Assembly (NCBI GenBank): GCA_014238425.1
Contig: JABABD010000032.1
Coordinates: 41,963 to 105,962, forward strand
DNA from: Flavobacteriaceae bacterium
Lineage (GTDB): Bacteria; Bacteroidota; Bacteroidia; Flavobacteriales; Flavobacteriaceae
Direction: 5' to 3'
DNA: 64,000 bases
Part shown: positions 7,925 through 15,783 of the stretch, piece by piece
How the letters are laid out: each line of letters opens with the position of its first letter
How positions within the stretch are numbered: the first letter of the stretch is position 1
The notes under the pieces: generated by a model
The model's database searches: none
The model's input: the letters and a program-made list of their open reading frames with translations, nothing else
What the model was told of the DNA's origin: nothing
Translations under genes and position numbers: made by a program

Positions 7925-8911
7925 ATGAAAACACAAATTTTAAAATCAGTATTTAGTATTATTGTATTAGCTGTACTCTCAATTAGCCTAGTATCTTTCA
8001 CTAATTCCAAATCAGAATTAAAAGATACTATATTAGAAAAAGCGAACAAATCTACCTTGCATAAAAATGTTACCGTTAACGGATTGAATATTTTTTATCG
8101 GGAAGCAGGAGATGTAAACAAGCCAACCATTTTATTATTGCATGGTTACCCAACGTCATCTCATATGTTTCGTAATTTAATTACAGATTTGTCTGTAAAA
8201 TATCATGTATTAGCACCAGACTATCCAGGTTTTGGGAGGAGTGACCAACCCAAAATGAAGGATTTTGAATACACTTTTGACAATATGGCCAATATAGTAG
8301 AGGGCTTTCTAAAAGAGCTGAATATTGACAAATATAGTATTTACTTAATGGATTATGGAGCACCTATTGGATTTAGAATCGCTGCAAAATATCCAGAAAA
8401 GGTTGAGTCTTTAATCATTCAAAATGGAAATGCTTATGATGAAGGTTTACGTGATTTCTGGACTCCTATTAAAAAATACTGGAATGAATATACCGTAGAA
8501 AACGGAAAACCTTTGGAAGGTTTTCATTCTCCAGATGGGTTGAAATGGCAATATACACATGGAGTACAAGATGTAACAAAAATAAGCCCAGACAATTGGA
8601 ATATTGATCTTCAACACCTAACCCGTGAGGAAAATAATGAGATTCAATTAGCTATGTTCTATAGCTACAGAACAAACGTGCCTTTATATCCTGAATGGCA
8701 GCAATACTTTAGAGATCATCAACCTCCAACATTAATTGTTTGGGGAAAGAATGATTATATTTTTCCAGCAGATGGCGCTTACCCTTACAAAAGAGATTTA
8801 AAGAATTTAGAATTTCATTTATTGGATACAGGACATTTTGCCCTTGAAGAGAAAGGTGATGAAATAGCAGAGTATATTTTAAATTTCTTAGATAAAAATA
8901 ATATTCAATAA
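7925..8911 (+). CDS. Exported alpha/beta hydrolase, epoxide hydrolase/haloalkane dehalogenase-like
   Basis: The 328-residue protein starts with a signal peptide or membrane anchor (residues 1-25) followed by an alpha/beta-hydrolase fold. Visible landmarks are the oxyanion motif HGYP (73-76), a nucleophile elbow LMDYGAPIG with Asp143 in place of the usual Ser, an acid Asp277 in VWGKNDY, and His304 in DTGHFALEE. An Asp nucleophile is the hallmark of epoxide hydrolases and dehalogenases as opposed to esterases. The substrate is unknown. It follows a TetR repressor and a broken NTF2-like gene and is probably induced when the repressor is released, consistent with detoxification of a reactive compound. 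An export signal is unusual for cytosolic epoxide hydrolases. Confidence 0.8.
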   Translation: MKTQILKSVFSIIVLAVLSISLVSFTNSKSELKDTILEKANKSTLHKNVTVNGLNIFYREAGDVNKPTILLLHGYPTSSHMFRNLITDLSVKYHVLAPDYPGFGRSDQPKMKDFEYTFDNMANIVEGFLKELNIDKYSIYLMDYGAPIGFRIAAKYPEKVESLIIQNGNAYDEGLRDFWTPIKKYWNEYTVENGKPLEGFHSPDGLKWQYTHGVQDVTKISPDNWNIDLQHLTREENNEIQLAMFYSYRTNVPLYPEWQQYFRDHQPPTLIVWGKNDYIFPADGAYPYKRDLKNLEFHLLDTGHFALEEKGDEIAEYILNFLDKNNIQ

Positions 8912-8953
8912 AACGCTTGCAACAAGTCATATACGTTTTTAAGCAGAACCACA

Positions 8954-9036
8954 AGATCCGCTCAAGTAAACTTGGCGAATCTCTTAGTTTCTAAGCCGTA
9001 ACAAAGTTACGTTTGATGTGGAGCCAGAGAGAATGG
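8954..9036 (-). repeat. ssrA-tail fragment L2: degenerate terminator, small hairpin and tmRNA 3'-end match
   Basis: Read on the minus strand, GTGGAGCCAGAGAGAAT (plus-strand 9018-9034) matches the tmRNA gene end at 32887-32903 with one mismatch. It is followed by a small stem CGTAAC-TTT-GTTACG (8997-9011) and a larger imperfect stem AGATTCGC/GCGGATCT (8954-8982). This is the architecture 'tmRNA end, small hairpin, terminator' also seen in L3 and next to the intact gene. Confidence 0.6.
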
Positions 9037-9108
9037 CTAACACCTTGATCTCCTTTCCGAATTTGCAAATGCAATTTATTGTCTTTACAAGACAAACGTC
9101 TTAAAAAG

Positions 9109-9142
9109 AAAAACCTGATCAAGTTTACTTGATCAGGTTTTT
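9109..9142 (-). terminator. Strong hairpin terminator of ssrA-tail fragment L3
   Basis: AAAACCTGATCAAG pairs perfectly with CTTGATCAGGTTTT around a 4-nt loop. On the minus strand it ends in TTTTTCTTTTT. If the island were excised at the 13-bp match, this would be the terminator of the restored tmRNA gene. Confidence 0.7.
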
Positions 9143-9153
9143 ACCTTTTAATT

Positions 9154-9187
9154 CGCAATCAAATTGCGCTTGATGTGGAGCCGGAGA
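9154..9187 (-). repeat. Island left attachment site candidate (ssrA-tail fragment L3)
   Basis: GTGGAGCCGGAGA (9175-9187) is identical to the tmRNA gene end at 32887-32899; the match stops after 13 bp. Next to it is the small stem CGCAAT-TTG-ATTGCG on the minus strand (9154-9168), the counterpart of the L2 stem with paired base changes. This fits a duplicated target made by integration into the ssrA 3' end. Confidence 0.6.
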
Positions 9188-9245
9188 CAACGACCAAAAT
9201 TTCAATTTTATAGTGTTTATAAGGTCTAAAGGAGGACTCCTTTTT

Positions 9246-9273
9246 AAGGGTCACCGAATAGGTCTCGATTTAA
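9246..9273 (+). repeat. 28-bp island-end direct repeat, left copy
   Basis: Starts AAGGGTCACCGAATAGGTCT and ends CGATTTAA. It matches 32764-32791 at 27 of 28 positions in the same orientation. A 14-nt part (TCACCGAATAGGTC) recurs at 29949-29962. It is a likely recombinase or accessory-factor binding site, or the att core itself. Confidence 0.65.
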
Positions 9274-9341
9274 CATAGCTTAACATTTACCGCAATACAA
9301 TTAACCCAAAAACCAGCAATTGATATTAGATCATCTTAACC

Positions 9342-10439
9342 TTAGAATTGTGTTGTTATATCAATAACAGAACTGCAAGATTCTTTATTCTTCCAATCGG
9401 ACACCATCCTTTCTCCTTCGTTCGTGATTTCAGTTATTCTATAGCGCATAGGCGCATTTACATAAATGGCATAAGGAAACGAAATGTGCTTTGTATAAAT
9501 ATCAGAATGATTTTTTAAGAACCTGGCCTCAACAATAACCTCTTTTTCGTTATCGACACTCTGGGCTTGGATCTCAACGATCTTTATATAAAGGTCAGGC
9601 CTAAGCTTATTTTTGAAATCGTAACATCGAATTTCAGTGCCTGCATAAGCAGGTGGCATTTCTTTGTTTAGATCTATCTGCATTATGGTCCCTGGATACT
9701 TTTTTACATCTATACCTATGGCAATGGCGTCTGACTTGACTATTCTATTTTCCGTCATCACCTCATCATCTTTATTGGCTTCTAAAACTGCTTCTAAAAG
9801 CTCTGGAGAACCTTTGGCTTCAATATCTTCATTTATTTTGAAATCCGAATTATAAGAATAAGCCAAGCTCATTCCCAATCGGCCATTGCTCAATTGGTCA
9901 TTCAACACCTGTGACTCATGATTGTTTAGTTTTACAACAAAAGATCTCTTCGTCCAAAACACCTTAGAAGTGGAATAGCCATCTTTGCCAGTGGCTTCCA
10001 GGGCTCCTTCTTTCATAACACCGTTATCAGAATTTTCTATTGGAGCGATGATCAATTTAGATGTAATATGAGTAATGGGCAATGGTATCAATTTTATGTT
10101 CCTCTTTTTTAGGTTTTTCCTAGCGGCTTTAAGGTCATCTGCCTCGATCTTCGTCATTTCGACTGTAAACTGAACTAGGCTCATAAAATTTTTTTCACCT
10201 TGATCATTATAGCATTTGGACCCTGTATAGCGCATATCCAAAAATTGGAAATCGGGCTTACCATTCCCATTTCGCGCGAGAACCAGTACTCCTGGTTCAT
10301 AATAAAACAAGAGCGGGTCCGTATTATCCTGATATATATGGATGCCATTTATCGCCGTTTTGGAATCATAATCTGGTTGTGCGAACAATAAACTTGTAAA
10401 ATGAATTGCTACCACAAAAAGTATTTTTACTAGCCTCAT
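9342..10439 (-). CDS. Exported island-family paralog, short form (365 aa)
   Basis: Last gene of the minus-strand operon. A signal peptide (residues 1-20, cleavage around FAQ) is followed by the family's N-terminal motif (FYYEP at 45-49, then FLDMRYTG) and a segment matching the SLVQFTVEM position of the Gly-rich patch in the larger members. The family's central helical region is missing, and the C-terminal part is a shorter beta-rich domain. Export to periplasm or surface is expected; no enzymatic motif is seen. I do not recognise a described family. It starts 58 nt after the 611-residue paralog, the widest gap in the operon. Confidence 0.7.
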   Translation of the reverse strand: MRLVKILFVVAIHFTSLLFAQPDYDSKTAINGIHIYQDNTDPLLFYYEPGVLVLARNGNGKPDFQFLDMRYTGSKCYNDQGEKNFMSLVQFTVEMTKIEADDLKAARKNLKKRNIKLIPLPITHITSKLIIAPIENSDNGVMKEGALEATGKDGYSTSKVFWTKRSFVVKLNNHESQVLNDQLSNGRLGMSLAYSYNSDFKINEDIEAKGSPELLEAVLEANKDDEVMTENRIVKSDAIAIGIDVKKYPGTIMQIDLNKEMPPAYAGTEIRCYDFKNKLRPDLYIKIVEIQAQSVDNEKEVIVEARFLKNHSDIYTKHISFPYAIYVNAPMRYRITEITNEGERMVSDWKNKESCSSVIDITTQF

Positions 10440-10497
10440 CTTGTTGTTTCTTTAAATGGCACCATCACCGCTATTTATAACTTTGATATTAGTCCTT

Positions 10498-12333
10498 CTA
10501 CTTATTCCTCGTCTTATTATCTTGGCCCTTTCCGTCCTTGTCTCCATCTTTTTTTTCACCTTTCTTATCAACACCCCCTTCTTTCTTCTTTTCGCTATCC
10601 TCAGAATTTTCCTTGTCTGGAATTTCTTTCTGATCATCATCTTTTGGAATTTTACCATTTTTATCTTCATTGTCTTTGATTCCTAAATCCTCATCTTTAG
10701 GTTTATCACCTCCCGAATTTTCCGAAGTATCTCCATCGTCTTTCAAATCTTCATTATCCTTTGGTTGCTCATTATCTTTTTTCTTTTCCTCCTGACCTTT
10801 GACCTTTGTGCTATCTTTCTTTTTAAAAAGGCCAGATATCAATGAAATTCCCTTATCAATCAACTCTTCTTCAGTAACATCTTTACCTAGAACGGTATCC
10901 TTTAATTTCTCTATAGCACCATTTTTGGCATTTTCAATTATTTCGTCTTTCTTTTTATCCGGAAATAATTTTTTAATTTGTTTTTCGGCTAAGACCAATA
11001 AATTGGAATTTCCTTTCATCCATCTACTCTTATGTGTTTTACCGGTATCCATAACCAACAAAACACGATAATCGTAAGCAAGAGTTTCTCCTTGTGGGAC
11101 AAAAAGTTGGATATCAGATATGGTTTGACCATCTTCTAAAATTTGAATGGGTGGAAGTTCTATTTCATTGACTCCATTAGGGTCTGCTTGTTTAGATTTA
11201 ATATGAACCTGAATGGCATTGGCTTCAGAGAATTCAAGAGCATTAAGCACTTGAACTTCCATAGTTGAAATCTCGCTACCCGAAGTACCACCAATGAGCT
11301 TACGCTTTACAATTTGATCGCATTCTTCGCAACCCTCTACATCATAATCCATCCAAATTGAGCTGATACCGGCCATCTTCGAAATTCGATCCACGATAGA
11401 TCGATCTGATAGCGTAAATTTCTTAGTTGGTGCCACGGTCTTTCCATCAAAATTGATTTCGTCCATTCTATTTCTTGAGATTCTAATCGATCTGCCCGTT
11501 ATGGGATTGCGACCTGCTCTCTTGCTTAAAATCATAACGCTTTTTGGTAGAATCGGATAATCCAGTTCATTATTCCAACCTGCTAGGAACTGTTCGGCCG
11601 TATCAAACTTTATTTTACCAAAAGTTTTGGCATTATTGACTTTTAAATTGACTGGTATACTAGTCGTATAGTCGCCTTCTTTATCCAGTTGAAACGTAAT
11701 ATTACCACCAGTATTTATATTTTTTAACATGGCGCTGATAAAATTACTAACATCGTCGGTAGTCATCTTCCAACTCGTTGTTATAGGTAGATTCATATCC
11801 GATGGCATGCTAATCCTAACACTATCAATATGTACGTTTAAGAGTTTTAGATTTTCTTGAAAATCAAATTTTGGTTCACCATAGGTGCTTAAAACTCTCA
11901 ATTTTACAGGTTTTCTTGTTTTTTGTGATATGAGTTTTTCCGCATGCCTTATATCTTCTCCTTTAATATTAGAGATTAGTGCCAAACTTATCAGGGCATC
12001 TCCACGCTTATTGTCTTTGGATGATAGATAATGAATGTTAAAATCATATTCATTTACCTTTTTGTTCCATTTCAAAGTATACTCCCTTGGTAAATAGTAG
12101 TATATGTTTGAGTAAGAATTTTTATCCTTATAAATTTTAGCGTGAATATTAAAATTTTTCTTGATATGATCTAATGCGCTATCACCCAATTCTGGGAATA
12201 CCACGTTTTGTGAAAAATCAGGTCCTTTGGGTTCCTTATTCATTTGCTGATATTGCCCATAGCTATATGCATAGCATAGCATTATTGCAAAGAATCCTAT
12301 TGTTCTAAATTGTATTATTATTTTATTTTTCAT
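10498..12333 (-). CDS. Exported island-family paralog with long charged tail (611 aa)
   Basis: After a signal peptide (about residues 1-26) comes the family motif YYYLP at 78-82 and a related downstream pattern (FNIHYLSS, ALISLALISNIKGEDIRHAE). Similarity to the other members is lower. A pair CEEC near residue 330 could bind metal. From about residue 504 to the end the protein is almost only Lys, Asp, Glu, Gly, Asn and Gln, for example EKKKEGGVDKKGEKKDGDKD, and must be disordered. The gene starts 12 nt after the astacin/papain fusion gene, so the two are co-transcribed. Function is unknown. The tail could bind cations, DNA or polysaccharide, or act as a linker; that is speculation. Confidence 0.7.
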   Translation of the reverse strand: MKNKIIIQFRTIGFFAIMLCYAYSYGQYQQMNKEPKGPDFSQNVVFPELGDSALDHIKKNFNIHAKIYKDKNSYSNIYYYLPREYTLKWNKKVNEYDFNIHYLSSKDNKRGDALISLALISNIKGEDIRHAEKLISQKTRKPVKLRVLSTYGEPKFDFQENLKLLNVHIDSVRISMPSDMNLPITTSWKMTTDDVSNFISAMLKNINTGGNITFQLDKEGDYTTSIPVNLKVNNAKTFGKIKFDTAEQFLAGWNNELDYPILPKSVMILSKRAGRNPITGRSIRISRNRMDEINFDGKTVAPTKKFTLSDRSIVDRISKMAGISSIWMDYDVEGCEECDQIVKRKLIGGTSGSEISTMEVQVLNALEFSEANAIQVHIKSKQADPNGVNEIELPPIQILEDGQTISDIQLFVPQGETLAYDYRVLLVMDTGKTHKSRWMKGNSNLLVLAEKQIKKLFPDKKKDEIIENAKNGAIEKLKDTVLGKDVTEEELIDKGISLISGLFKKKDSTKVKGQEEKKKDNEQPKDNEDLKDDGDTSENSGGDKPKDEDLGIKDNEDKNGKIPKDDDQKEIPDKENSEDSEKKKEGGVDKKGEKKDGDKDGKGQDNKTRNK

Positions 12334-12345
12334 GATTTCTTGTTT

Positions 12346-13812
12346 TTAATAAGCGATATAATAGGCTTCTGGCTGTGAAAGTTCAGTGGTTGCCAAAGTC
12401 TCTTGGTTGTGCATAAATTCAGTATAGGTCTGCTGGTACGTAGAACCCCTATTCGAGTTTCTGAACCTTGTCATTCCTCTCTCCCAAGGATCTTGGATTG
12501 TTAAAATGGTACCATCAGGTGTTCCATCGCCACGCATGGCAGAGACGACAACTACATGGGCACCACCAGTGATGTCTGTAGCTGCCCATAAAGGCCCCAT
12601 GCTAAGTAGTTGCGCAAATCCTTCAACGGTATAGCTTTGAGGATATTCAAATCTCATTCCCCATATACTGAACATTTCTAAATTATCGGGAGGCAGACCA
12701 TTGTTATAATGATAATCGCCCCAGCCTCCTTCACCACCGGCAATTTCATGAGGATTCATACTAATGCGTTCCCTCCAACCCACAATCATGGAAGCAGCGG
12801 CTGCCCAACATGACATACTAGTTGTTTGGGGAACCAATTGAACATCGTGCAAAATATCTATGGCAACATTTTCATCAGTAGAGATTGGTCCACTTGCAGG
12901 TACAGAGTTATTCTCTGTAACCTCCGAAGTACTTTCTTCATCAGCCGAACCTGCGGAACAGGCAGTAGGATACAGTGTATTAATCCCTCGAATATCGGTT
13001 GCGCTTAATCGACTTCGCTGACCTATTGCAGCTCCACTTCGTGTAGGAACTATCGTAATCATTCTTCCACCAGAAGGAGATGTTTTACCAAAGGCGTTGG
13101 CACCGTAATGCATCAACGAACCATAATCATAGCTCCCTATGTTTTGTCCTTCTGGAAAGAAATAATGCCAAAAGCCTTGGTTGTAACGTTCAAAATTGTG
13201 GGTTTTTCCAGGAATTATATTTGCGGTATTGATTGTCACGTAAGTATTTCTATCATCCCTACTCTGCTCATGATAAAAGCCCAATGCATGCATTATTTCG
13301 TGTGTGGCACTTCCTTGAGTAGTAGATCCGCATCGATCTCCAATTCTTATTATCTGCCGACCACCGGACGGTTTTTTTCCAATTCTTGATGATCCACAAA
13401 TATTAGGGACATAAATGAACTCAACGTAATCGCCTTCTGAAGCTCTAGGAGTAAGGCAGACATTAGAGCTACTATTAATATGACTGATCGCCCATAAAAT
13501 ATCTGCCCGTTTAGGATGATTATTAGCTATTACATATGGAACTTTAGCTCCGGGCCATCTGAAATCGGTATCGGCACTGCCAGCAGAGCCCCTGCCCGCA
13601 GGTTCAATAACAATATCACCTTGATATATAAGTTTACCATCAATTTCTTCGACCGTAATTGTCACATCATTGCCTCTACTAAATGGCATCTTTGTGGTAA
13701 TTTCCCTAGTTGGATTTTCGGAAAATGAATTTTCTTCTTGTGCAAATAATCCAACACTAACAAGGCAACATAGAATTGCCATATACTGTAATTTTTTTTC
13801 TATTGTTTTCAT
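12346..13812 (-). CDS. Secreted dual protease: astacin (M12A) metallopeptidase fused to papain-like cysteine peptidase
   Basis: A signal peptide (residues 1-24) is followed by a propeptide-like region and an astacin domain with zinc motif HEIMHALGFYH (His171, Glu172, His175, His181) and Met-turn SLMHY (232-236). A low-complexity Ser/Glu linker (about 286-312) leads to a papain-like domain of the AvrRpt2/C39-like type: Cys335 in TSMSCWAAAASMIVGW, His419 in GAHVVVVSAM and Asp441 in IQDPWERG. Both active sites look complete. The fusion is unusual. It sits in the middle of an operon of exported paralogs, so those proteins are candidate substrates for maturation or activation. An alternative is a secreted toxin or defensive protease. 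Gaps to its neighbours are 12 and 16 nt. Confidence 0.85.
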   Translation of the reverse strand: MKTIEKKLQYMAILCCLVSVGLFAQEENSFSENPTREITTKMPFSRGNDVTITVEEIDGKLIYQGDIVIEPAGRGSAGSADTDFRWPGAKVPYVIANNHPKRADILWAISHINSSSNVCLTPRASEGDYVEFIYVPNICGSSRIGKKPSGGRQIIRIGDRCGSTTQGSATHEIMHALGFYHEQSRDDRNTYVTINTANIIPGKTHNFERYNQGFWHYFFPEGQNIGSYDYGSLMHYGANAFGKTSPSGGRMITIVPTRSGAAIGQRSRLSATDIRGINTLYPTACSAGSADEESTSEVTENNSVPASGPISTDENVAIDILHDVQLVPQTTSMSCWAAAASMIVGWRERISMNPHEIAGGEGGWGDYHYNNGLPPDNLEMFSIWGMRFEYPQSYTVEGFAQLLSMGPLWAATDITGGAHVVVVSAMRGDGTPDGTILTIQDPWERGMTRFRNSNRGSTYQQTYTEFMHNQETLATTELSQPEAYYIAY

Positions 13813-13828
13813 GATTATAAATTTTGTT

Positions 13829-15757
13829 CTATAAAAATCTGTCTATATCTATTCTGCCATAATCAGAAATTTTCTTTTCTGATTTTATCGGATCTTTACC
13901 TTTGACGAAATAGGTTATTTCATATTGATATTCTTCAGAATCACGTGGAAGCAAAACCTCCAAAGTTTCGGTTAACTCTGACTTGTTGGTTTTAAGATTG
14001 GCTGTGATGACTTCTTGTCTTTCGCCCAATTGACTATACACCTTGATCTCTACTGCACGAATATTTTCATCTGTAATAAAATCTTCATCTATTTCGATGT
14101 AAATTGGTTTTTTTACAATGGGCGGTTCTAAGGCTATACTACCGAATTGAGTCGTTTCCCAGTTAGACTCAACAGAATGGTTTCCTTTAAAACTCCATAG
14201 GGTCTTATAATCATAGTTGAGCCAGTTGTCCCTGTTGTTATCACCTTTCCAGCCGTAGAGCATTTTAAAAAAATTGCCATTGGTATTGAAAGCAGTTTTG
14301 TCTATTTTCAATTCATCTACAGTTTGTTGTCCATCTTCATGTTTTTTTCGCATAACGACATTCACAAAGTTTACATGATTGAAATCTTCAATGTTGGTGC
14401 CCCCCAATGAGGCATTAATCTCCCGTTGTTTCATCAAAGGATCATCGGCATTGATCTCTCTAAAGCATTCCTCACATTGCTTTCTTACGTTTCCAAGGTT
14501 GTAATCAAAGGGCAGGGTACGGGTAGTTTCGGTGAATTTATTAAGATCCACCTTGTAGGTCCCACTTCTCTTAACTTGCTTCATTCGATATGAAACGGCC
14601 ACGGAAAGACTTGGCATTGCTTCTCTCTCAGGTGTATTAGCAGATGTACTCTCGCTATTTTCAGATTCTGCTTGTTCTCCTCTTTCAATTGGTGAGTGCC
14701 CTCCTTCTGTTCTTACTTCGTCTGCTCTACCTTGTGCATTTTGTCTTCTATTCCTATCTTCCTCGCTTCTCGCTCCTTCTAATCTATCGATGCGTCTGTT
14801 TTCCTCCCTGGTCTCTTGCCGTGCGCTCTGGAGCTGCTCTGTTGCCCTATCCAACATACTTTTTTGATTTTTTGGCAGTAAATCATTTAATTGTGGGACA
14901 CCTGTACCACCGACCTTGTCAAAAATCAGGTTGATTAATTGATTGTAGGCCGTCTCCTTCATTTTATTTAACTCTTCGTCATCGCCAACTTGAGTAACCT
15001 TAATCGCACCCGAATCAAAAAGGTCGTCAAACGCAGCATTCACTTCTGCCGAAAGAACAGGCGTCGCTACCGCGGCTTCAATAGTTTGATGTTTGTAGAT
15101 ACGTTCGAAGTCGGCTTCTATCAATACCCGTTTGGGGGATAAAAATCCTTCAACTTCCATTTCAAAATGAACACTAAAATCTGGCGTTGGCGTATTGAAT
15201 GTTTCCCATAAAATTTTAGAGCCAAGTTTGTTGAGATGTACGGATACTGCTGATCGTTGATTTTCCAAAATAGGAGCGTTACCAAGTCCGACAACTTTGG
15301 CTTCGAAATCACCATTTTGTTTAGCAATAGAAGATATAAGAGCTACTGTTCCAGATTTAAAAACTACAGGCCCCATGATTTTTCCTTTGCTATCTATCCT
15401 TCTCAATGCTTTTTCGGCATCTTTAACCATTGCATCTGGCACTTTTAATTCGACGAGTGCGTGTACTATGCCTCCACCGATTGCGCTTTCTGTTATTGCT
15501 TCATTTACATCTGCCGCAGTTTCTTCGTTCTTTACATACCGTAAGAAAGAGAAAATGGGATTCCCTTCTGGATGCGATGCTAATTGAGGTTTATCCGGTA
15601 GATAATAGTACTGACCATTACCAGTTAAATCTGGGAATAGTATTAGCTCACCAGCCCTAACTGGTTTGTCTAAGAGTATTTGCTGTTGCGCACTTACGAC
15701 ATTGAATGTCATTAATAGTGGCAATAGTATGAACAAGATTTTAATTATTTTTTTCAT
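13829..15757 (-). CDS. Exported island-family paralog, full-length (642 aa)
   Basis: Signal peptide (residues 1-23, ending VSA), family motif YYYLP at 50-54, then IFSFLRYVKN and the Gly-rich patch IGGGIVHALVELKVP. The middle carries segments shared with the 602, 578 and 658-residue members (SVHFEMEVEGFLSPKRVLIE, AFDDLFDSGAIKV). A charged, Arg/Glu/Gln-rich probable coiled coil follows (about 300-350) with a Ser/Glu-rich linker. The C-terminal half has the shared beta-sandwich blocks (KQREINASLGG, NWLNYDYKTLWSFKG, NIRAVEIKVYSQLG). No catalytic motif is visible. The layout suggests a structural or binding subunit of an exported assembly. Not a family I can name. Confidence 0.75.
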   Translation of the reverse strand: MKKIIKILFILLPLLMTFNVVSAQQQILLDKPVRAGELILFPDLTGNGQYYYLPDKPQLASHPEGNPIFSFLRYVKNEETAADVNEAITESAIGGGIVHALVELKVPDAMVKDAEKALRRIDSKGKIMGPVVFKSGTVALISSIAKQNGDFEAKVVGLGNAPILENQRSAVSVHLNKLGSKILWETFNTPTPDFSVHFEMEVEGFLSPKRVLIEADFERIYKHQTIEAAVATPVLSAEVNAAFDDLFDSGAIKVTQVGDDEELNKMKETAYNQLINLIFDKVGGTGVPQLNDLLPKNQKSMLDRATEQLQSARQETREENRRIDRLEGARSEEDRNRRQNAQGRADEVRTEGGHSPIERGEQAESENSESTSANTPEREAMPSLSVAVSYRMKQVKRSGTYKVDLNKFTETTRTLPFDYNLGNVRKQCEECFREINADDPLMKQREINASLGGTNIEDFNHVNFVNVVMRKKHEDGQQTVDELKIDKTAFNTNGNFFKMLYGWKGDNNRDNWLNYDYKTLWSFKGNHSVESNWETTQFGSIALEPPIVKKPIYIEIDEDFITDENIRAVEIKVYSQLGERQEVITANLKTNKSELTETLEVLLPRDSEEYQYEITYFVKGKDPIKSEKKISDYGRIDIDRFL

Positions 15758-15783
15758 AATTTCTAGATTTTACTATTAAACTC

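Larger units (their letters stand above)
8912..9341. other. Intergenic region at the island's left end
   Basis: No convincing gene lies here. The region holds two ssrA-end-like fragments (L2 and L3), each with its own hairpins, and the left copy of the 28-bp direct repeat. It marks the boundary between the TetR/hydrolase module and the large island. Confidence 0.65.

Noticed and set aside
10456..10686. Hydrophobic 76-codon plus-strand frame
   Set aside because: It is the antisense of the Lys/Asp-rich tail of the 611-residue paralog; the complement of AAR/GAY codons gives Phe, Leu and Ile runs that mimic a membrane protein.
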